Source: Leptolyngbya sp. FACHB-60 (GTDB taxonomy: Bacteria; Cyanobacteriota; Cyanobacteriia; Phormidesmidales; Phormidesmidaceae). Taken from it: a stretch of 64,000 bases of DNA. The stretch spans positions 1 to 64,000 of the forward strand of contig NZ_JACJOX010000011.1 of assembly GCF_014695775.1 (NCBI RefSeq). Direction: 5' to 3'. Positions 8,189-17,224 of the stretch are shown here, piece after piece; the stretch's first letter is position 1, and each line of letters starts with the position of its first letter. A program made the translations under genes and the position numbers. The notes under the pieces are model-generated. The model ran no database searches and was not told the origin of the DNA. It saw only the letters and a list, made by a program, of their open reading frames with translations.

Positions 8189-8683
8189 ATGGCCATTATT
8201 CAGCGAATTTATACCGACGGTGCCTGTTCCGGCAACCCTGGCCCCGGCGGCTGGGGTACGGTGCTGTATCTAGTCGATGGCGGGGTTCACGAGATCGGCG
8301 GCGGCGAGTCTCCCACCACCAACAACCGCATGGAAATGCAGGCAGCGATCGCCGGTCTGACCCTGCTGCGCGACAGCGGTCAAACCGAGGCCGTCACCAT
8401 TCACACCGACAGCGAATACGTCCTCAAGGGCATCACCCAGTGGATCGCTGGCTGGAAGCGGCGCGGCTGGGTCAACTCAGCCAAAAAGCCCGTGCTCAAC
8501 CGCGATCTGTGGGAGGCCTTAGACAGCGTCGCCACCGAAGTAAACCAGACCCTCGATCGCCCCTTGCAGTGGATCTACGTGCGCGGCCACTCCGGCGACC
8601 CCGGCAACGAGCGCTGCGACACCATTGCCCGCGCCTATGCCGCCAAACGCGCGATCGCCCTGACGACGGCAGCCCTCTCCTAG
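8189..8683 (+). CDS. rnhA: Ribonuclease HI
   Basis: A 164-residue RNase H that cuts the RNA strand of RNA:DNA hybrids. The catalytic acids are visible: Asp10 in YTDGACSGNPGPGGWG, Glu49 in NNRMEMQAA, Asp74 in HTDSEYV, and an Asp in GNERCDTIAR near residue 140. The basic loop TQWIAGWKRRGWV is the usual substrate-handle region. Length and start fit the bacterial family. A strong hairpin at 8705 ends the transcript. Confidence 0.96.
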   Translation: MAIIQRIYTDGACSGNPGPGGWGTVLYLVDGGVHEIGGGESPTTNNRMEMQAAIAGLTLLRDSGQTEAVTIHTDSEYVLKGITQWIAGWKRRGWVNSAKKPVLNRDLWEALDSVATEVNQTLDRPLQWIYVRGHSGDPGNERCDTIARAYAAKRAIALTTAALS

Positions 8684-8704
8684 CGACCCTTCTTAGGAGT
8701 CTAC

Positions 8705-8741
8705 AACCCGGTCCCCCGCCACCTAAACGGGGGACCGGGTT
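8705..8741 (+). terminator. Terminator-type hairpin after rnhA
   Basis: AACCCGGTCCCCCG (8705-8718) pairs perfectly with 8728-8741 across a 9-base loop, a 14-bp GC-rich stem. Only two T close the second arm, so the T tract is weak, but the stem is among the strongest in the window. Confidence 0.7.
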
Positions 8742-8810
8742 GCCGATAGTATGAGAACAGCGATCAACTGACTAAATATATATAGTGTGCCGTCTTCAGC
8801 GAGGAATGCC

Positions 8811-9962
8811 GTGCTGCTGTCCAAAGGGTTTGAAATTGAGATGTATACCGGCACCCCCACCGGCGATGTGGTCGGGCTCTCCGATCGAATTGTGGCGGAT
8901 CTCAATGGTTTCGTGCGTGAGCCCGACAGCCGCAACGTCGAGTACACTACCCCACCGCTCTGCCAGTACGAGAAACTGCTATGCGAGCTAGTGCGCCCCC
9001 GCCACGAGCTGCGTCAGTACCTCAAGGGGCTAGGCAACTACACCCTGGTACCCGGCAGCACCCTAGCGCTGGGGGATACCGATCGCTTCTACCGCTCTGA
9101 TCCTAGCAATCCCTATCACGCCTACATCGAGCAAACTTACGGCACCACCGTAGTCACCGCCAGCGTTCACATAAACATTGGCATCTCGGATCCAGAAATT
9201 TTGATGCGGGCCTGTCGCCTGGTGCGGGTCGAAGCACCTCTGTACCTGGCCCTCACCGCCTCATCACCGTTTTTGGGCGGAAAAACAACCGGTTCCCACT
9301 CCAGCCGCTGGCAGGTATTTCCCAAAACCCCGGCTCACGTGCCCCTGTTCACCAGCCATGCCCACCACATCCAGTGGATGGAAGCCCAGCTGGCGGCAGG
9401 CACCATGCAAAACGTGCGCCACCTGTGGTCATCGGTGCGGCCCAACGGCGATCGCCGCCCCTACAACCTCAACCGCCTAGAGCTGCGCATTTGCGACTTG
9501 ATCAGTGACCCTGTAGCACTGCTGGCGGTGGCGGCCCTGCTCGAAGCGCGTCTGATCCAGCTAATTCAAAATCCAGAGTTAGACCCGCTGACCCTAAGTG
9601 AGCTGCCGGGCGCTAGCCGCAACGACGACCTCGTTGCCCTCACCGATGCCAACGAAATGGCCGCCGCCAGCCAGAGCCTAGAGGCCGAGCTGCGCCATTG
9701 GCAAGACGGTCGCCCAATTTTAGCCAGCGATTGGATCCAACAGCTCTACGATGAGGTATGGCCAATCGCCAAGGCAAACGGCCTCAGCTGCTTTCTCAGC
9801 CCGGTGAAGAAGATTCTACGGGAAGGCAACGAGGCCCAGCGCTGGCTGCGGCGGCATGAAGCCGGGCAATCAGTGCAGCAGGTGATACAAAATGCGATCG
9901 CTGAGGTAGCCGCTAGCGAGGGTATATTGGCCCGTGATCTGTGCGAACCCTGCGCCGCCTAG
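8811..9962 (+). CDS. gshA: Glutamate-cysteine ligase, cyanobacterial type
   Basis: A 383-residue enzyme for the first step of glutathione synthesis, joining glutamate and cysteine with ATP. It belongs to the cyanobacterial GshA family, which begins with LLSKGFEIEMYTGTPTG; the EIEMYTG segment and the later SSPFLGGKTTGSHSSRW match. I chose GTG 8811 rather than the in-frame GTG at 8787 because a GAGGA lies 5 bases upstream and the conserved N-terminus begins there. An AT-rich tatatata at about 8776 may be the promoter -10 region. About 240 bases of non-coding DNA follow. Confidence 0.92.
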   Translation: MLLSKGFEIEMYTGTPTGDVVGLSDRIVADLNGFVREPDSRNVEYTTPPLCQYEKLLCELVRPRHELRQYLKGLGNYTLVPGSTLALGDTDRFYRSDPSNPYHAYIEQTYGTTVVTASVHINIGISDPEILMRACRLVRVEAPLYLALTASSPFLGGKTTGSHSSRWQVFPKTPAHVPLFTSHAHHIQWMEAQLAAGTMQNVRHLWSSVRPNGDRRPYNLNRLELRICDLISDPVALLAVAALLEARLIQLIQNPELDPLTLSELPGASRNDDLVALTDANEMAAASQSLEAELRHWQDGRPILASDWIQQLYDEVWPIAKANGLSCFLSPVKKILREGNEAQRWLRRHEAGQSVQQVIQNAIAEVAASEGILARDLCEPCAA

Positions 9963-10202
9963 GGGAAGTTTCGTAGGGTTAACGGCACGATCGCGGGCTT
10001 CTAAGTAAAAATTTACTTATAGGTGGAATAAGGAAAGCTTTCTTCAGTAGAACCCGATCCCCGCTTTTTCGCTCAGTTTTCGAACAGAGTAAAACTACTG
10101 AGGGAAGTATTAATAAAATCTATATCCCCTAGACATTTCCACCGCCGTCCTAAAGTCATCCCTCACCCGCTGATCTAGCCTGCTATTTTGGTTCTCTTGT
10201 CT

Positions 10203-10706
10203 ATGCCTACCATTGTTTTAGTCACGCCCCAGATCCCGCCCAATACGGGGAATATCGCCCGCACCTGTGCCGCCACGACCACTCCCCTACACCTCGTTGG
10301 CCCCCTGGGGTTTGACCTCAGCGATCGCGCCCTCAAGCGAGCTGGTCTCGACTACTGGCCCCAGGTCAACCTCACCCTGCACACCGACTGGGATACTTTC
10401 TCTGCTCAGCAGCGCCAGCAGGGAGGTCGAACCATTGGCTTTAGTACCTCTGGGCGATGTAGCTATACAGAATTGACCTATCGACCTGATGACTGGCTCC
10501 TGTTTGGCAGCGAAACCGCAGGACTCCCCAAGACAGTCCTGGCCACCTGTGACGAAACCGCCTACATTCCTATGGATCGAACCGCTGTGCGCAGTCTCAA
10601 CCTTTCCGTGAGCGCCGCCATAGCGCTTTACGAGACCCTGCGCCAGCTTCATCTCTTCCATCCACACTTCACCCCAGATAGTGCCGAAAACCGAGACCTA
10701 GCCTAG
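10203..10706 (+). CDS. trmL: tRNA (cytidine(34)-2'-O)-methyltransferase
   Basis: A 167-residue SPOUT-class methyltransferase. The family motifs are present: N-terminal PQIPPNTGNIARTCAAT, central FGSETAGLP, and the C-terminal knot segment SLNLSVSAAIALYE. TrmL methylates the wobble ribose of tRNA-Leu isoacceptors with S-adenosylmethionine. I chose ATG 10203 because the family begins PTIVLVTPQIP; the in-frame upstream codon at 10188 would add five unlikely residues. It is a single gene followed by a long intergenic region. Confidence 0.9.
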   Translation: MPTIVLVTPQIPPNTGNIARTCAATTTPLHLVGPLGFDLSDRALKRAGLDYWPQVNLTLHTDWDTFSAQQRQQGGRTIGFSTSGRCSYTELTYRPDDWLLFGSETAGLPKTVLATCDETAYIPMDRTAVRSLNLSVSAAIALYETLRQLHLFHPHFTPDSAENRDLA

Positions 10707-11496
10707 CCTTGAGCATCAGATCTAGCTGAGCTAACCAGAATTTGAGAGAGGCATATGGGAACCTATGTCAGCCATGGCAATAGTTGATAGCTATCGAGTA
10801 ATGTCATCTCTTTAGATCATTGGGCTGAGCTATATAGTCTATGGCGCGAGCTACTCCGTGACCTTAAAGGGCAAAACCCGCAACCCAAGGCTTCTTCAGA
10901 GTGAAATCACCTTAAAAAGCCGCTAATACAAATAAGTGGTTTCCGACGATACAAAACGGGTACAGTCGAGATAAGAAATTTATATAGATTATCTAGGTAG
11001 CCTCGATCTCGACATCTGCCATTGGTTATAGAGGCTCAATCACCCGATCTAGAAGGGGTGCGATCGGCCTTATGAGCCAAGGGTTTTCGGCCTTAGCCGT
11101 AATAGCTTTATGGCCCTCAAAACCAAGCGTGCATTACAGTTAGTCGGCCCAGTCAAGCCCCAAACAATACGCTTGCCAAATACTTTTTTTTGCGGTTAAA
11201 CGTTTATGTTGTGCTCATCAAGTTCCCGACCACGAGCCTAGTGTTTAGGGAAATGACAGAGGACATCTGGGTATTGATTTTCGTGTTAAGTCATGTAAAC
11301 TTGCCTAGGTTGCCGAAAGCAGGGTATTGTTGCCTAGCTAAGGCGTTAATCTGTCGATCCGTTGTTGTTCTTCTGCTAACACCTTGCCTTGTCACTCCTC
11401 AACCGATAGAGTTTCTGCCAACTGGCGGTGCCTCCATCCGATGAGTTGTGGGGCTTTCATTAGGTTGTTAAGCGCTGGTTTACAGGAGGTCGTTCC
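10707..11496. other. 790-base gap upstream of the M23 peptidase gene
   Basis: No convincing gene; an open frame at 11190-11444 has no family features or ribosome binding site. The region contains inverted repeats near 11033-11115 (listed separately). The length suggests a long regulated leader. I checked for a ydaO-type c-di-AMP riboswitch, expected before cell-wall peptidase genes, and could not match its conserved core. Confidence 0.55.
11033..11116 (+). promoter_or_regulatory. Possible structured leader upstream of M23 peptidase
   Basis: GGCTCA (11033-11038) pairs with TGAGCC (11073-11078), enclosing an ACCC/GGGT hairpin. Immediately downstream CGGCCTTAGCCG (11088-11099) and GGCC segments can form a second structure. 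It lies about 380 bases before the start codon. No known riboswitch family is recognised. Confidence 0.25.
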
Positions 11497-13695
11497 TTGA
11501 AACGCGTAGTTCCCCAAGAGTCTGAAGCTGATTGCCTGCCCTCTAGTTTGAGCAGCGCTCAATCTGAGACTTCAGGAGGTTATCGTCGAGTGCAAACCTC
11601 GGCAGCCATGCTGGGCCTAGCCCTATCTTTCGGAGCGTCTGCTCCGTTTCTCACAGAGCCAGAATTAGCCCTAGCTGCCGATGGCCCTAACCTAACGGTG
11701 TTACCTGCGGCGAAGCGAGATCAATCTCCGACGCCCAAGTTGGTGTCCGCTGAGACAACCTCATCCTCGGCTTATCACACCGTTGAATCAGGTGAAAGCC
11801 TCTGGAAAATTGCTGCCCAGCACGAGGCCGATGTTCAAGCCATTAAGGTGGCTAACGGCATTGCTGGAGACGATGTATTACGGGTTGGGCAGGTTATTCG
11901 GGTTCCTGCCGTAGGCATGGCCAGTTTGACTGTTAGCGCTGACGTCTCTCGTTTGGCTCTCAAAGCCGGTGTCGCTGGAGGCGTTGGTGGTGATTTAGCA
12001 ACGGCTAGCAGCCTGTTACCCTCCCACGACATACCTTCAGCGGATGAGCTAGAAAAAACTTGGCAGTTAGAAGAGACTCTGGCTCTCACGAGTGAAGATG
12101 AGCTATCTGAAGCAGATCTCGCTGCGGCTAACCTAGACAAATTTTCCTCAGAAGAGCTTGAGAGTAGCGCTAGCGGCAGCATCTCCTCACTCCCCCTGGC
12201 TGCCCTCCCTACCCTTGAACAAGAGGCTATCCAGGAGCCTGCAGCAGCTCCGGTCGCCGACGATCAGCCAGCCGCCGCCAGCCAGCAAATAGCCAGGGTT
12301 GACGAGGTAGCTAGTGCAACGGCCGAACCAGTTGAGTCCTTTGCTAGTTTGCCGCTCTACGAGGCAAGCGAACAGCCGGTTGCTACCGCTCAGACGCCAC
12401 GACCCGTTGCTGCTGCCAGCACTCTAGCTCCGGAAACTGCCAGCACCTTAGTTAGCACTCTAGCTCCAGAAACTGCCAGCACCTCAGTTGCAGAGAGCAA
12501 GAAAGATTTCACCGTAGCGGCGCTGCCTCCACTAACGTCTGCGGCGACTTCAACCGCTGAAGTTGGTACTGTACGGTCCTACCAGGTAAAGCCGGGCGAC
12601 ACCCTATGGTCAATTACCTCTCGCAACGGCCTCACCCTAGATGAGCTTCTCAGCCATAACAACGCTGTCAACCAGCCTGAAGCTCTATCTGTCGGCGACA
12701 GCCTGAGCATTCCCTTAGCCTCAGCGACGGAAGAAGCGGTTGGCCTATCCTCCAGCGGTTTGGCAGCGGCTCCTAGGACCCGTGAGCAGGCCATTCGCGA
12801 CCACTTGTCCCGCATTCGTGAGTCAAATAGCAGCCAGGTTAACCGCGACGCACTCAATGCGCGAATTCGTGAAGCTCGTCAAGAGCTTGAGCGCAGCCGT
12901 GTCACCAATGCAGCTCCAGCAACTGTCGCTCTGGAGTACCATAGCCCTGAGCCAGTAGCTGTAGCTTCCAGCGCAGTGGGTGGCTCTGAACCTGCTAGCG
13001 CAACAGCTCTAGCCTCTAGGGAGGGTGCCCAAACCCTTGTGTCGTCTGCTGCTGATGCCGAGTGGACAGTGACCGATGCTGCCAAAGACCAGGTGCAGCC
13101 GATCGCTACTGCCCTGAATCCAGCAGTTGAGGCCGTGGTTGATGAGCCTGTGCAGGTAGATGCCGCAGCTCCTCTTAGTCAGCTGCTGGCAGCTGCTCCC
13201 CTGGGTGCTGATGCTTATCGGGTTGCGCCGAGCATGCATGTTGGGCAGACCGTATCTCCCAACATGCCGATGATGCCGGGTGCCAACGAGTTTTTACCCG
13301 AAGCACCTCGTCTTTCCAACGGCTATGTTTGGCCTGCCCGTGGCACCCTGACGTCTGGCTACGGCTGGCGTTGGGGCCGCATGCACCGCGGTGTTGACAT
13401 CGCCGGGCCAGTCGGGACTCCGATTGTGGCGGCAGCGCCGGGTGTTGTCGCGCGATCGGGTTGGAATTCCGGTGGCTACGGCAACCTGGTAGATATTCGT
13501 CACGCCGACGGTAGCCTGACCCGCTATGCCCACAACAGCCGTTTACTGGTGCGTGAGGGTGAACAGGTGCGCCAGGGACAGCAGATCGCTGAGATGGGCA
13601 GCACAGGCTACAGTACCGGGCCTCACCTTCACTTTGAGGTGCATTTGCCTAGCAGCGGTACCGTCAATCCCATGGCCTTTCTGCCCGATCGCTAG
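11497..13695 (+). CDS. LysM / M23 murein endopeptidase
   Basis: A 732-residue exported cell-wall hydrolase. Order: a hydrophobic export segment (about 36-60), LysM 1 (93-137, YHTVESGESLWKIAAQHEAD), a long Ala/Ser/Glu-rich linker holding a short internal duplication (TLAPETAST twice), LysM 2 (about 363-407, YQVKPGDTLWSITSRNG), a second linker, and a C-terminal M23 domain with HRGVDIAGP and HLHFEVH as zinc ligands. LysM modules bind peptidoglycan; M23 enzymes cut its cross-bridges. The start is a TTG at 11497, fixed by a perfect AGGAGGT six bases upstream. The very long leader suggests post-transcriptional control. Confidence 0.92.
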   Translation: MKRVVPQESEADCLPSSLSSAQSETSGGYRRVQTSAAMLGLALSFGASAPFLTEPELALAADGPNLTVLPAAKRDQSPTPKLVSAETTSSSAYHTVESGESLWKIAAQHEADVQAIKVANGIAGDDVLRVGQVIRVPAVGMASLTVSADVSRLALKAGVAGGVGGDLATASSLLPSHDIPSADELEKTWQLEETLALTSEDELSEADLAAANLDKFSSEELESSASGSISSLPLAALPTLEQEAIQEPAAAPVADDQPAAASQQIARVDEVASATAEPVESFASLPLYEASEQPVATAQTPRPVAAASTLAPETASTLVSTLAPETASTSVAESKKDFTVAALPPLTSAATSTAEVGTVRSYQVKPGDTLWSITSRNGLTLDELLSHNNAVNQPEALSVGDSLSIPLASATEEAVGLSSSGLAAAPRTREQAIRDHLSRIRESNSSQVNRDALNARIREARQELERSRVTNAAPATVALEYHSPEPVAVASSAVGGSEPASATALASREGAQTLVSSAADAEWTVTDAAKDQVQPIATALNPAVEAVVDEPVQVDAAAPLSQLLAAAPLGADAYRVAPSMHVGQTVSPNMPMMPGANEFLPEAPRLSNGYVWPARGTLTSGYGWRWGRMHRGVDIAGPVGTPIVAAAPGVVARSGWNSGGYGNLVDIRHADGSLTRYAHNSRLLVREGEQVRQGQQIAEMGSTGYSTGPHLHFEVHLPSSGTVNPMAFLPDR

Positions 13696-13719
13696 ATATT
13701 TGGCCATAGTTTAGTGAAG

Positions 13720-13748
13720 CGGGCTGACATTGCTGTCAGCCCGTTTTT
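13720..13748 (+). terminator. Rho-independent terminator
   Basis: CGGGCTGACA-TTGC-TGTCAGCCCG (13720-13743) followed by TTTTT. It ends the M23 peptidase transcript. Confidence 0.92.
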
Positions 13749-13874
13749 CGTAGGATCTTGTCTATCAAAAAAATGCTGGATACAGCTTGGTATAGTGGCT
13801 AATTTTGTGATAGATTCATTAACTGTTGGTTGACTGATAGGGCTATGCCCTAGCCGGAAAAAAATCGATGCTAC

Positions 13875-13946
13875 GGCTCAGTAGCTCAGTGGTAGAGCAG
13901 GGGACTCATAAGCCCTTGGTCGCAGGTTCAAATCCCGCCTGAGCCA
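13875..13946 (+). tRNA. tRNA-Met (anticodon CAU)
   Basis: A 72-base cloverleaf: acceptor GGCTCAG/CTGAGCC (7 bp), D arm GCTC-AGTGGTA-GAGC, anticodon loop CTCATAA with CAT, T loop TTCAAAT, discriminator A. The 3' CCA is not encoded (TTTT follows). The paired G1-C72 argues against the initiator tRNA. A CAU anticodon could also mark a lysidine-modified tRNA-Ile, but I favour elongator Met. Two imperfect pairs are present: A-G closing the anticodon stem (31-39) and A-C in the T stem (51-63). Confidence 0.9.
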
Positions 13947-14145
13947 TTTTCAATTACTTGTCCAGCGCAGCTTTTTCGCTCCTTTCCCAGATTAAGGTTC
14001 GGCTGTGGTGGAGCGTCGAAGGGTTTTGGGTATATATCAATATGGCACCGCTAGGCCAAGTACGGACGCTAGAGGCGGTTTTCTCTGGCCTAAGTACTAT
14101 GATGATACTGCGCACCCGGTGGTACGACCTTGAGGGGATTAACCC

Positions 14146-14751
14146 ATGCCTGATCTGAGAGATGACTGTTTACGGGTAGGTCAGATGGCCCCCGACTTTA
14201 GCGCCACCGCCGTAGTCGATCAAAATTTCAAAATCGTTAAGCTATCCGACTACCGGGGCCGCTATGTGGTTCTGTTCTTTTACCCCCTCGACTTCACCTT
14301 CGTTTGCCCTACGGAAATTGCAGCCTTTAGCGATCGCTATGATGAGTTTGAGGCTCTCAACACCGAGATCTTAGGCATCTCTGTAGACAGCGAATTTGCG
14401 CACCTAGCCTGGATCCAAACTGAGCGTAAACTAGGAGGGGTAGGCGACTTGAACTATCCCCTGGTATCTGACATTAAGAAAGACATCAGCGCTGACTACA
14501 ACGTGCTTGACCCCGACAGCGGAGTAGCGCTACGGGGGCTGTTTATCATCGACCGAGATGGGGTGCTTCAGCATGCCACTATCAACAACCTGGCTTTTGG
14601 CCGCAAGGTCGATGAAACCCTGCGGGTTTTGCAGGCCATCCAGCATGTGCAGGCCAACCCCGATGAAGTCTGCCCGGTTGATTGGCAACCGGGAGATAAA
14701 ACCATGAACCCCGATCCGGTCAAGGCACGGGAATTCTTTGCTGGGGTTTAG
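14146..14751 (+). CDS. Typical 2-Cys peroxiredoxin
   Basis: A 201-residue AhpC/TSA peroxidase. The peroxidatic cysteine is Cys54 in [11 protein letters not shown] and the resolving cysteine Cys176 in EVCPVDW, so it forms the intersubunit disulfide of the typical class and is normally reduced by thioredoxin. GGVG is at 97-100, close to the GGLG motif of oxidation-sensitive enzymes, but the C-terminal YF motif is absent (it ends FFAGV), pointing to a more robust form. The start ATG is at 14146. It lies 200 bases after tRNA-Met and 57 bases before a degenerate relative. Confidence 0.95.
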   Translation: MPDLRDDCLRVGQMAPDFSATAVVDQNFKIVKLSDYRGRYVVLFFYPLDFTFVCPTEIAAFSDRYDEFEALNTEILGISVDSEFAHLAWIQTERKLGGVGDLNYPLVSDIKKDISADYNVLDPDSGVALRGLFIIDRDGVLQHATINNLAFGRKVDETLRVLQAIQHVQANPDEVCPVDWQPGDKTMNPDPVKAREFFAGV

Positions 14752-14808
14752 CGATACTGTGGCGATTGCCCCTGCTATGCCGCTGTTGTATTGTCATTTT
14801 TTGGCCTG

Positions 14809-15345
14809 ATGACCCCGATCGCGCCGCTCCCAAACCAGGCTACTCCCTGGCGCTATTGGCTGCCGTTGCCCCCTCGATTAGGCCTGCCCCTCGGCCAGAT
14901 ATGCCCCGACTTTGCCCTGTGGGATGTCACCTACCAGCGCACCGTGCGCCTGGCTAACTGGCGAGGGAAGCAGCCGGTAGTCTTGCTCTTTTGTCGCCTC
15001 CCAACAGAGATGGCCTACAGCCCTCAGCGGTACGCTTCGCTGGTAGCGTTCAATCAGGCCTACGACCAGTTTCGCAACGCTGGGGCCGAAGTGTTGGCGA
15101 TCGGCAATCAGCCCCAGCGTCAAGCTCAGGCGGCAGTAGACGATCTGAGCTTAAGATTGCCGCTGCTGTGCGACCCCACAGGAGCAAGCTTTCGCACTTA
15201 CCACACTGGGCAAGCGCTGGGGGCACCCCTGCCAGCGCAATTTGTGCTAGACGCTCAGGGGCGACTACGCTACTGCCACCTGTTTTCGCTGTTGCACCCA
15301 ACTACATCGCCGGAAACGCTGCTAGCCACTCTAAGTAGGCTTTAG
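14809..15345 (+). CDS. Peroxiredoxin-like protein lacking the catalytic cysteine
   Basis: A 178-residue protein with a thioredoxin-like redoxin fold: GQICPDFALWDVTYQ near residues 28-42, WRGKQPVVLLFCRLP, and a C-terminal QFVLDAQGRLRYCH strand. Where an active enzyme has T-x-x-C or C-P-x-C, this one reads LPTEMAYSP, with no cysteine at the peroxidatic position. The nearest cysteine is two residues after the LLF strand, too early. It may be a non-catalytic partner or chaperone-like relative of the 2-Cys enzyme just upstream, with which it probably shares a transcript. I used ATG 14809; an in-frame TTG at 14791 is an alternative. Confidence 0.7.
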   Translation: MTPIAPLPNQATPWRYWLPLPPRLGLPLGQICPDFALWDVTYQRTVRLANWRGKQPVVLLFCRLPTEMAYSPQRYASLVAFNQAYDQFRNAGAEVLAIGNQPQRQAQAAVDDLSLRLPLLCDPTGASFRTYHTGQALGAPLPAQFVLDAQGRLRYCHLFSLLHPTTSPETLLATLSRL

Positions 15346-16542
15346 CTAGCTCTGGATGGCGGTAGAGGCGGCTAGGGGCTGCTCCACGGCGATGCGGGGC
15401 AGACGGTGCTTAAAGCCACAGAGAATTTCCCAGCTGATGGTGTTGGCCATGGCAGCCCAATCGTCGGGGCCAATGGTGTGGTGCCCGTCGCGGCCGAGTA
15501 GGGTGACGACATCGCCCTCTTGCAAGTTGGGGATATCGCTGACATCTAGCATGAGCTGATCCATCGTGATAGCGCCGATTTGCTGGGCTAGGCGGCCTTT
15601 GACCATAACCTGTAGCCGGTTAGAGAGCACCCGCGGCACCCCGTCGGCGTAGCCAATGCCGACCACTGCTAGGCGGAGGGGGCGATCGCACACGTATTGA
15701 TGGCCGTAGCTAACGCCGGTGCCTGCGGGCACATCCTTGAGATGGGTGATGCGGGCTTTGACCTGCATCACCGGCTGTAGATCGAGCCGCGATTGCAGAT
15801 GGGGGGCTGGGTAGAGGCCATAGAGCCCCAGACCGACTCGCACCAGGTCGTAGTGCAGCGTGGGGTCAGCCAGGGTGGCGGCGGTGTTGGCCAAGTGCAG
15901 CCGGGGAGGAAGCAACTGCTGCTGTTGAAGGTGCCCTAGCGCCGCCCTAAACCGCTGCTGCTGCTGCTGCATAATGGTGGGGTCGGGGCTGTCAGCGGTG
16001 GCCAGGTGAGAGTAGAGGCTGTCGATTTTGAGGTGGGGCAACTGCCGCACAAACTGGACAAAGTCTACGGCCTCAGCCCAGGGAAACCCCAGGCGGGTCA
16101 TACCAGTGTCGATCTTGAGATGCACTCCCACCGGACAGGAAGCAGCTAGTCCAGAGAGCGTGTCGGAAAAAACTAGGGCCTGCTTGGGGTTGACCAGGGT
16201 GGGCTGGAGTCGCCAATGGGCGATCGCCTGCATTTCTTCAGGGCTGTTGACCGCCCCCATCACCAAAACTGGTGCCTGAACGCCTGCGGCCCTCAGCTCA
16301 ATTCCCTCAGGGACGGTGGCCACGCCAAGCCAGGTGGCCCCAGCTTGCAGCGCCGTTTGGGCAACGACAACAGCACCGTGACCGTAGGCATCGGCCTTCA
16401 CTACCGCCATGAGTTGGGTGGTAGCGGGCAACAGTCCCCTAAACTGGCGCACATTGTGGCGCAGCGCCGCCAGATTGATCTCGACCCAGGCACGACAGCA
16501 GCGCATGGGTTCCAGGCTTGGAGTGTGATCCCAACTCAGCAT
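15346..16542 (-). CDS. alr: Alanine racemase
   Basis: A 398-residue PLP enzyme that interconverts L- and D-alanine for peptidoglycan. The PLP lysine is Lys49 in VVKADAYGHG, the N-terminal barrel carries HLKIDTGMTRLGF, and the catalytic-tyrosine region GVSYGHQYV and C-terminal TMDQLMLDVSD are present. ATG 16542 has an AGGAGGA upstream. The stop lies directly beside the convergent peroxiredoxin-like gene, with no spacer and no visible terminator. Confidence 0.95.
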   Translation of the reverse strand: MLSWDHTPSLEPMRCCRAWVEINLAALRHNVRQFRGLLPATTQLMAVVKADAYGHGAVVVAQTALQAGATWLGVATVPEGIELRAAGVQAPVLVMGAVNSPEEMQAIAHWRLQPTLVNPKQALVFSDTLSGLAASCPVGVHLKIDTGMTRLGFPWAEAVDFVQFVRQLPHLKIDSLYSHLATADSPDPTIMQQQQQRFRAALGHLQQQQLLPPRLHLANTAATLADPTLHYDLVRVGLGLYGLYPAPHLQSRLDLQPVMQVKARITHLKDVPAGTGVSYGHQYVCDRPLRLAVVGIGYADGVPRVLSNRLQVMVKGRLAQQIGAITMDQLMLDVSDIPNLQEGDVVTLLGRDGHHTIGPDDWAAMANTISWEILCGFKHRLPRIAVEQPLAASTAIQS

Positions 16543-16723
16543 CGTGTTCCTCCTTCACCACCGGGGCTAGCGCCTCATCATAGCGCCAGAACTGGCCAGC
16601 AGATGGGCTGACGCTAACCAAGGTACTGACTCCAGGACAGTCTACCAGAGGTCAAAAACCTCAACTTAGCTTCTGTGCTAACATCAATCCAAATATTCTT
16701 TAGCCAATTATCCGCGCATTTGA

Positions 16724-17224
16724 ATGGGTAAGGTTCTGGTGCTCAACGCCTCCTATGAACCGCTCAACATTACGAGCTGGCGTCGGGCTGTCGTCCTTAT
16801 TATTAAGGGCAAGGCGGAGCGGGTTGAGCATAATGGCAAGTTTGTCTACGCTGACTTTCCGCTGCCGACGGTAATACGCCTGCGCCACTACGTACGGGTG
16901 CCCTACAAAGATATACCACTCACTCGGCGCAACTTGCTCCAGCGCGACAACCACACCTGTCAGTACTGCGCCTACAGCGGCGACGGCCTCACCCTCGACC
17001 ACGTGATACCCCGATCGCGCGGCGGCGGCGACACCTGGGAAAATATGGTCGCTGCCTGCGTACGCTGCAACGTGAAAAAGGGCAATCGCACCCCAAGGGA
17101 AGCCAATATGCCACTGTTTAGCCAACCCCGCAAGCCCCATAGCAGCCTCTACTTTGAGGTGACGCGGCAAATCCACAGCGGCGTACACCAGGAGTGGAAG
17201 AAGTACGTCATTGGCATCTCATGA
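16724..17224 (+). CDS. HNH endonuclease family protein
   Basis: A 166-residue protein common in cyanobacteria. The HNH domain is in the second half: CQYC zinc pair (79, 82), LDHVIPRSRGG (Asp92-His93), Asn107, and ACVRC (112, 115). The first 70 residues (VLNASYEPLNITSWRRAV) are the standard N-terminal part of this subfamily. Its biological substrate is not established. The start ATG agrees with the conserved MGKVLVLNASYEP. It stands alone, divergent from alr. Confidence 0.9.
   Translation: MGKVLVLNASYEPLNITSWRRAVVLIIKGKAERVEHNGKFVYADFPLPTVIRLRHYVRVPYKDIPLTRRNLLQRDNHTCQYCAYSGDGLTLDHVIPRSRGGGDTWENMVAACVRCNVKKGNRTPREANMPLFSQPRKPHSSLYFEVTRQIHSGVHQEWKKYVIGIS

Noticed and set aside
11190-11444. 84-residue frame upstream of the M23 peptidase
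   Set aside because: No ribosome binding site, no family features, unusual composition.
10980-11460. ydaO-type c-di-AMP riboswitch
   Set aside because: Such riboswitches occur before cell-wall peptidase genes, but I could not match the conserved core.
12410-12490. Tandem repeat in the M23 peptidase linker as a mobile element
   Set aside because: It is a simple duplication of about 10 codons in a low-complexity linker; no ends or target duplication.
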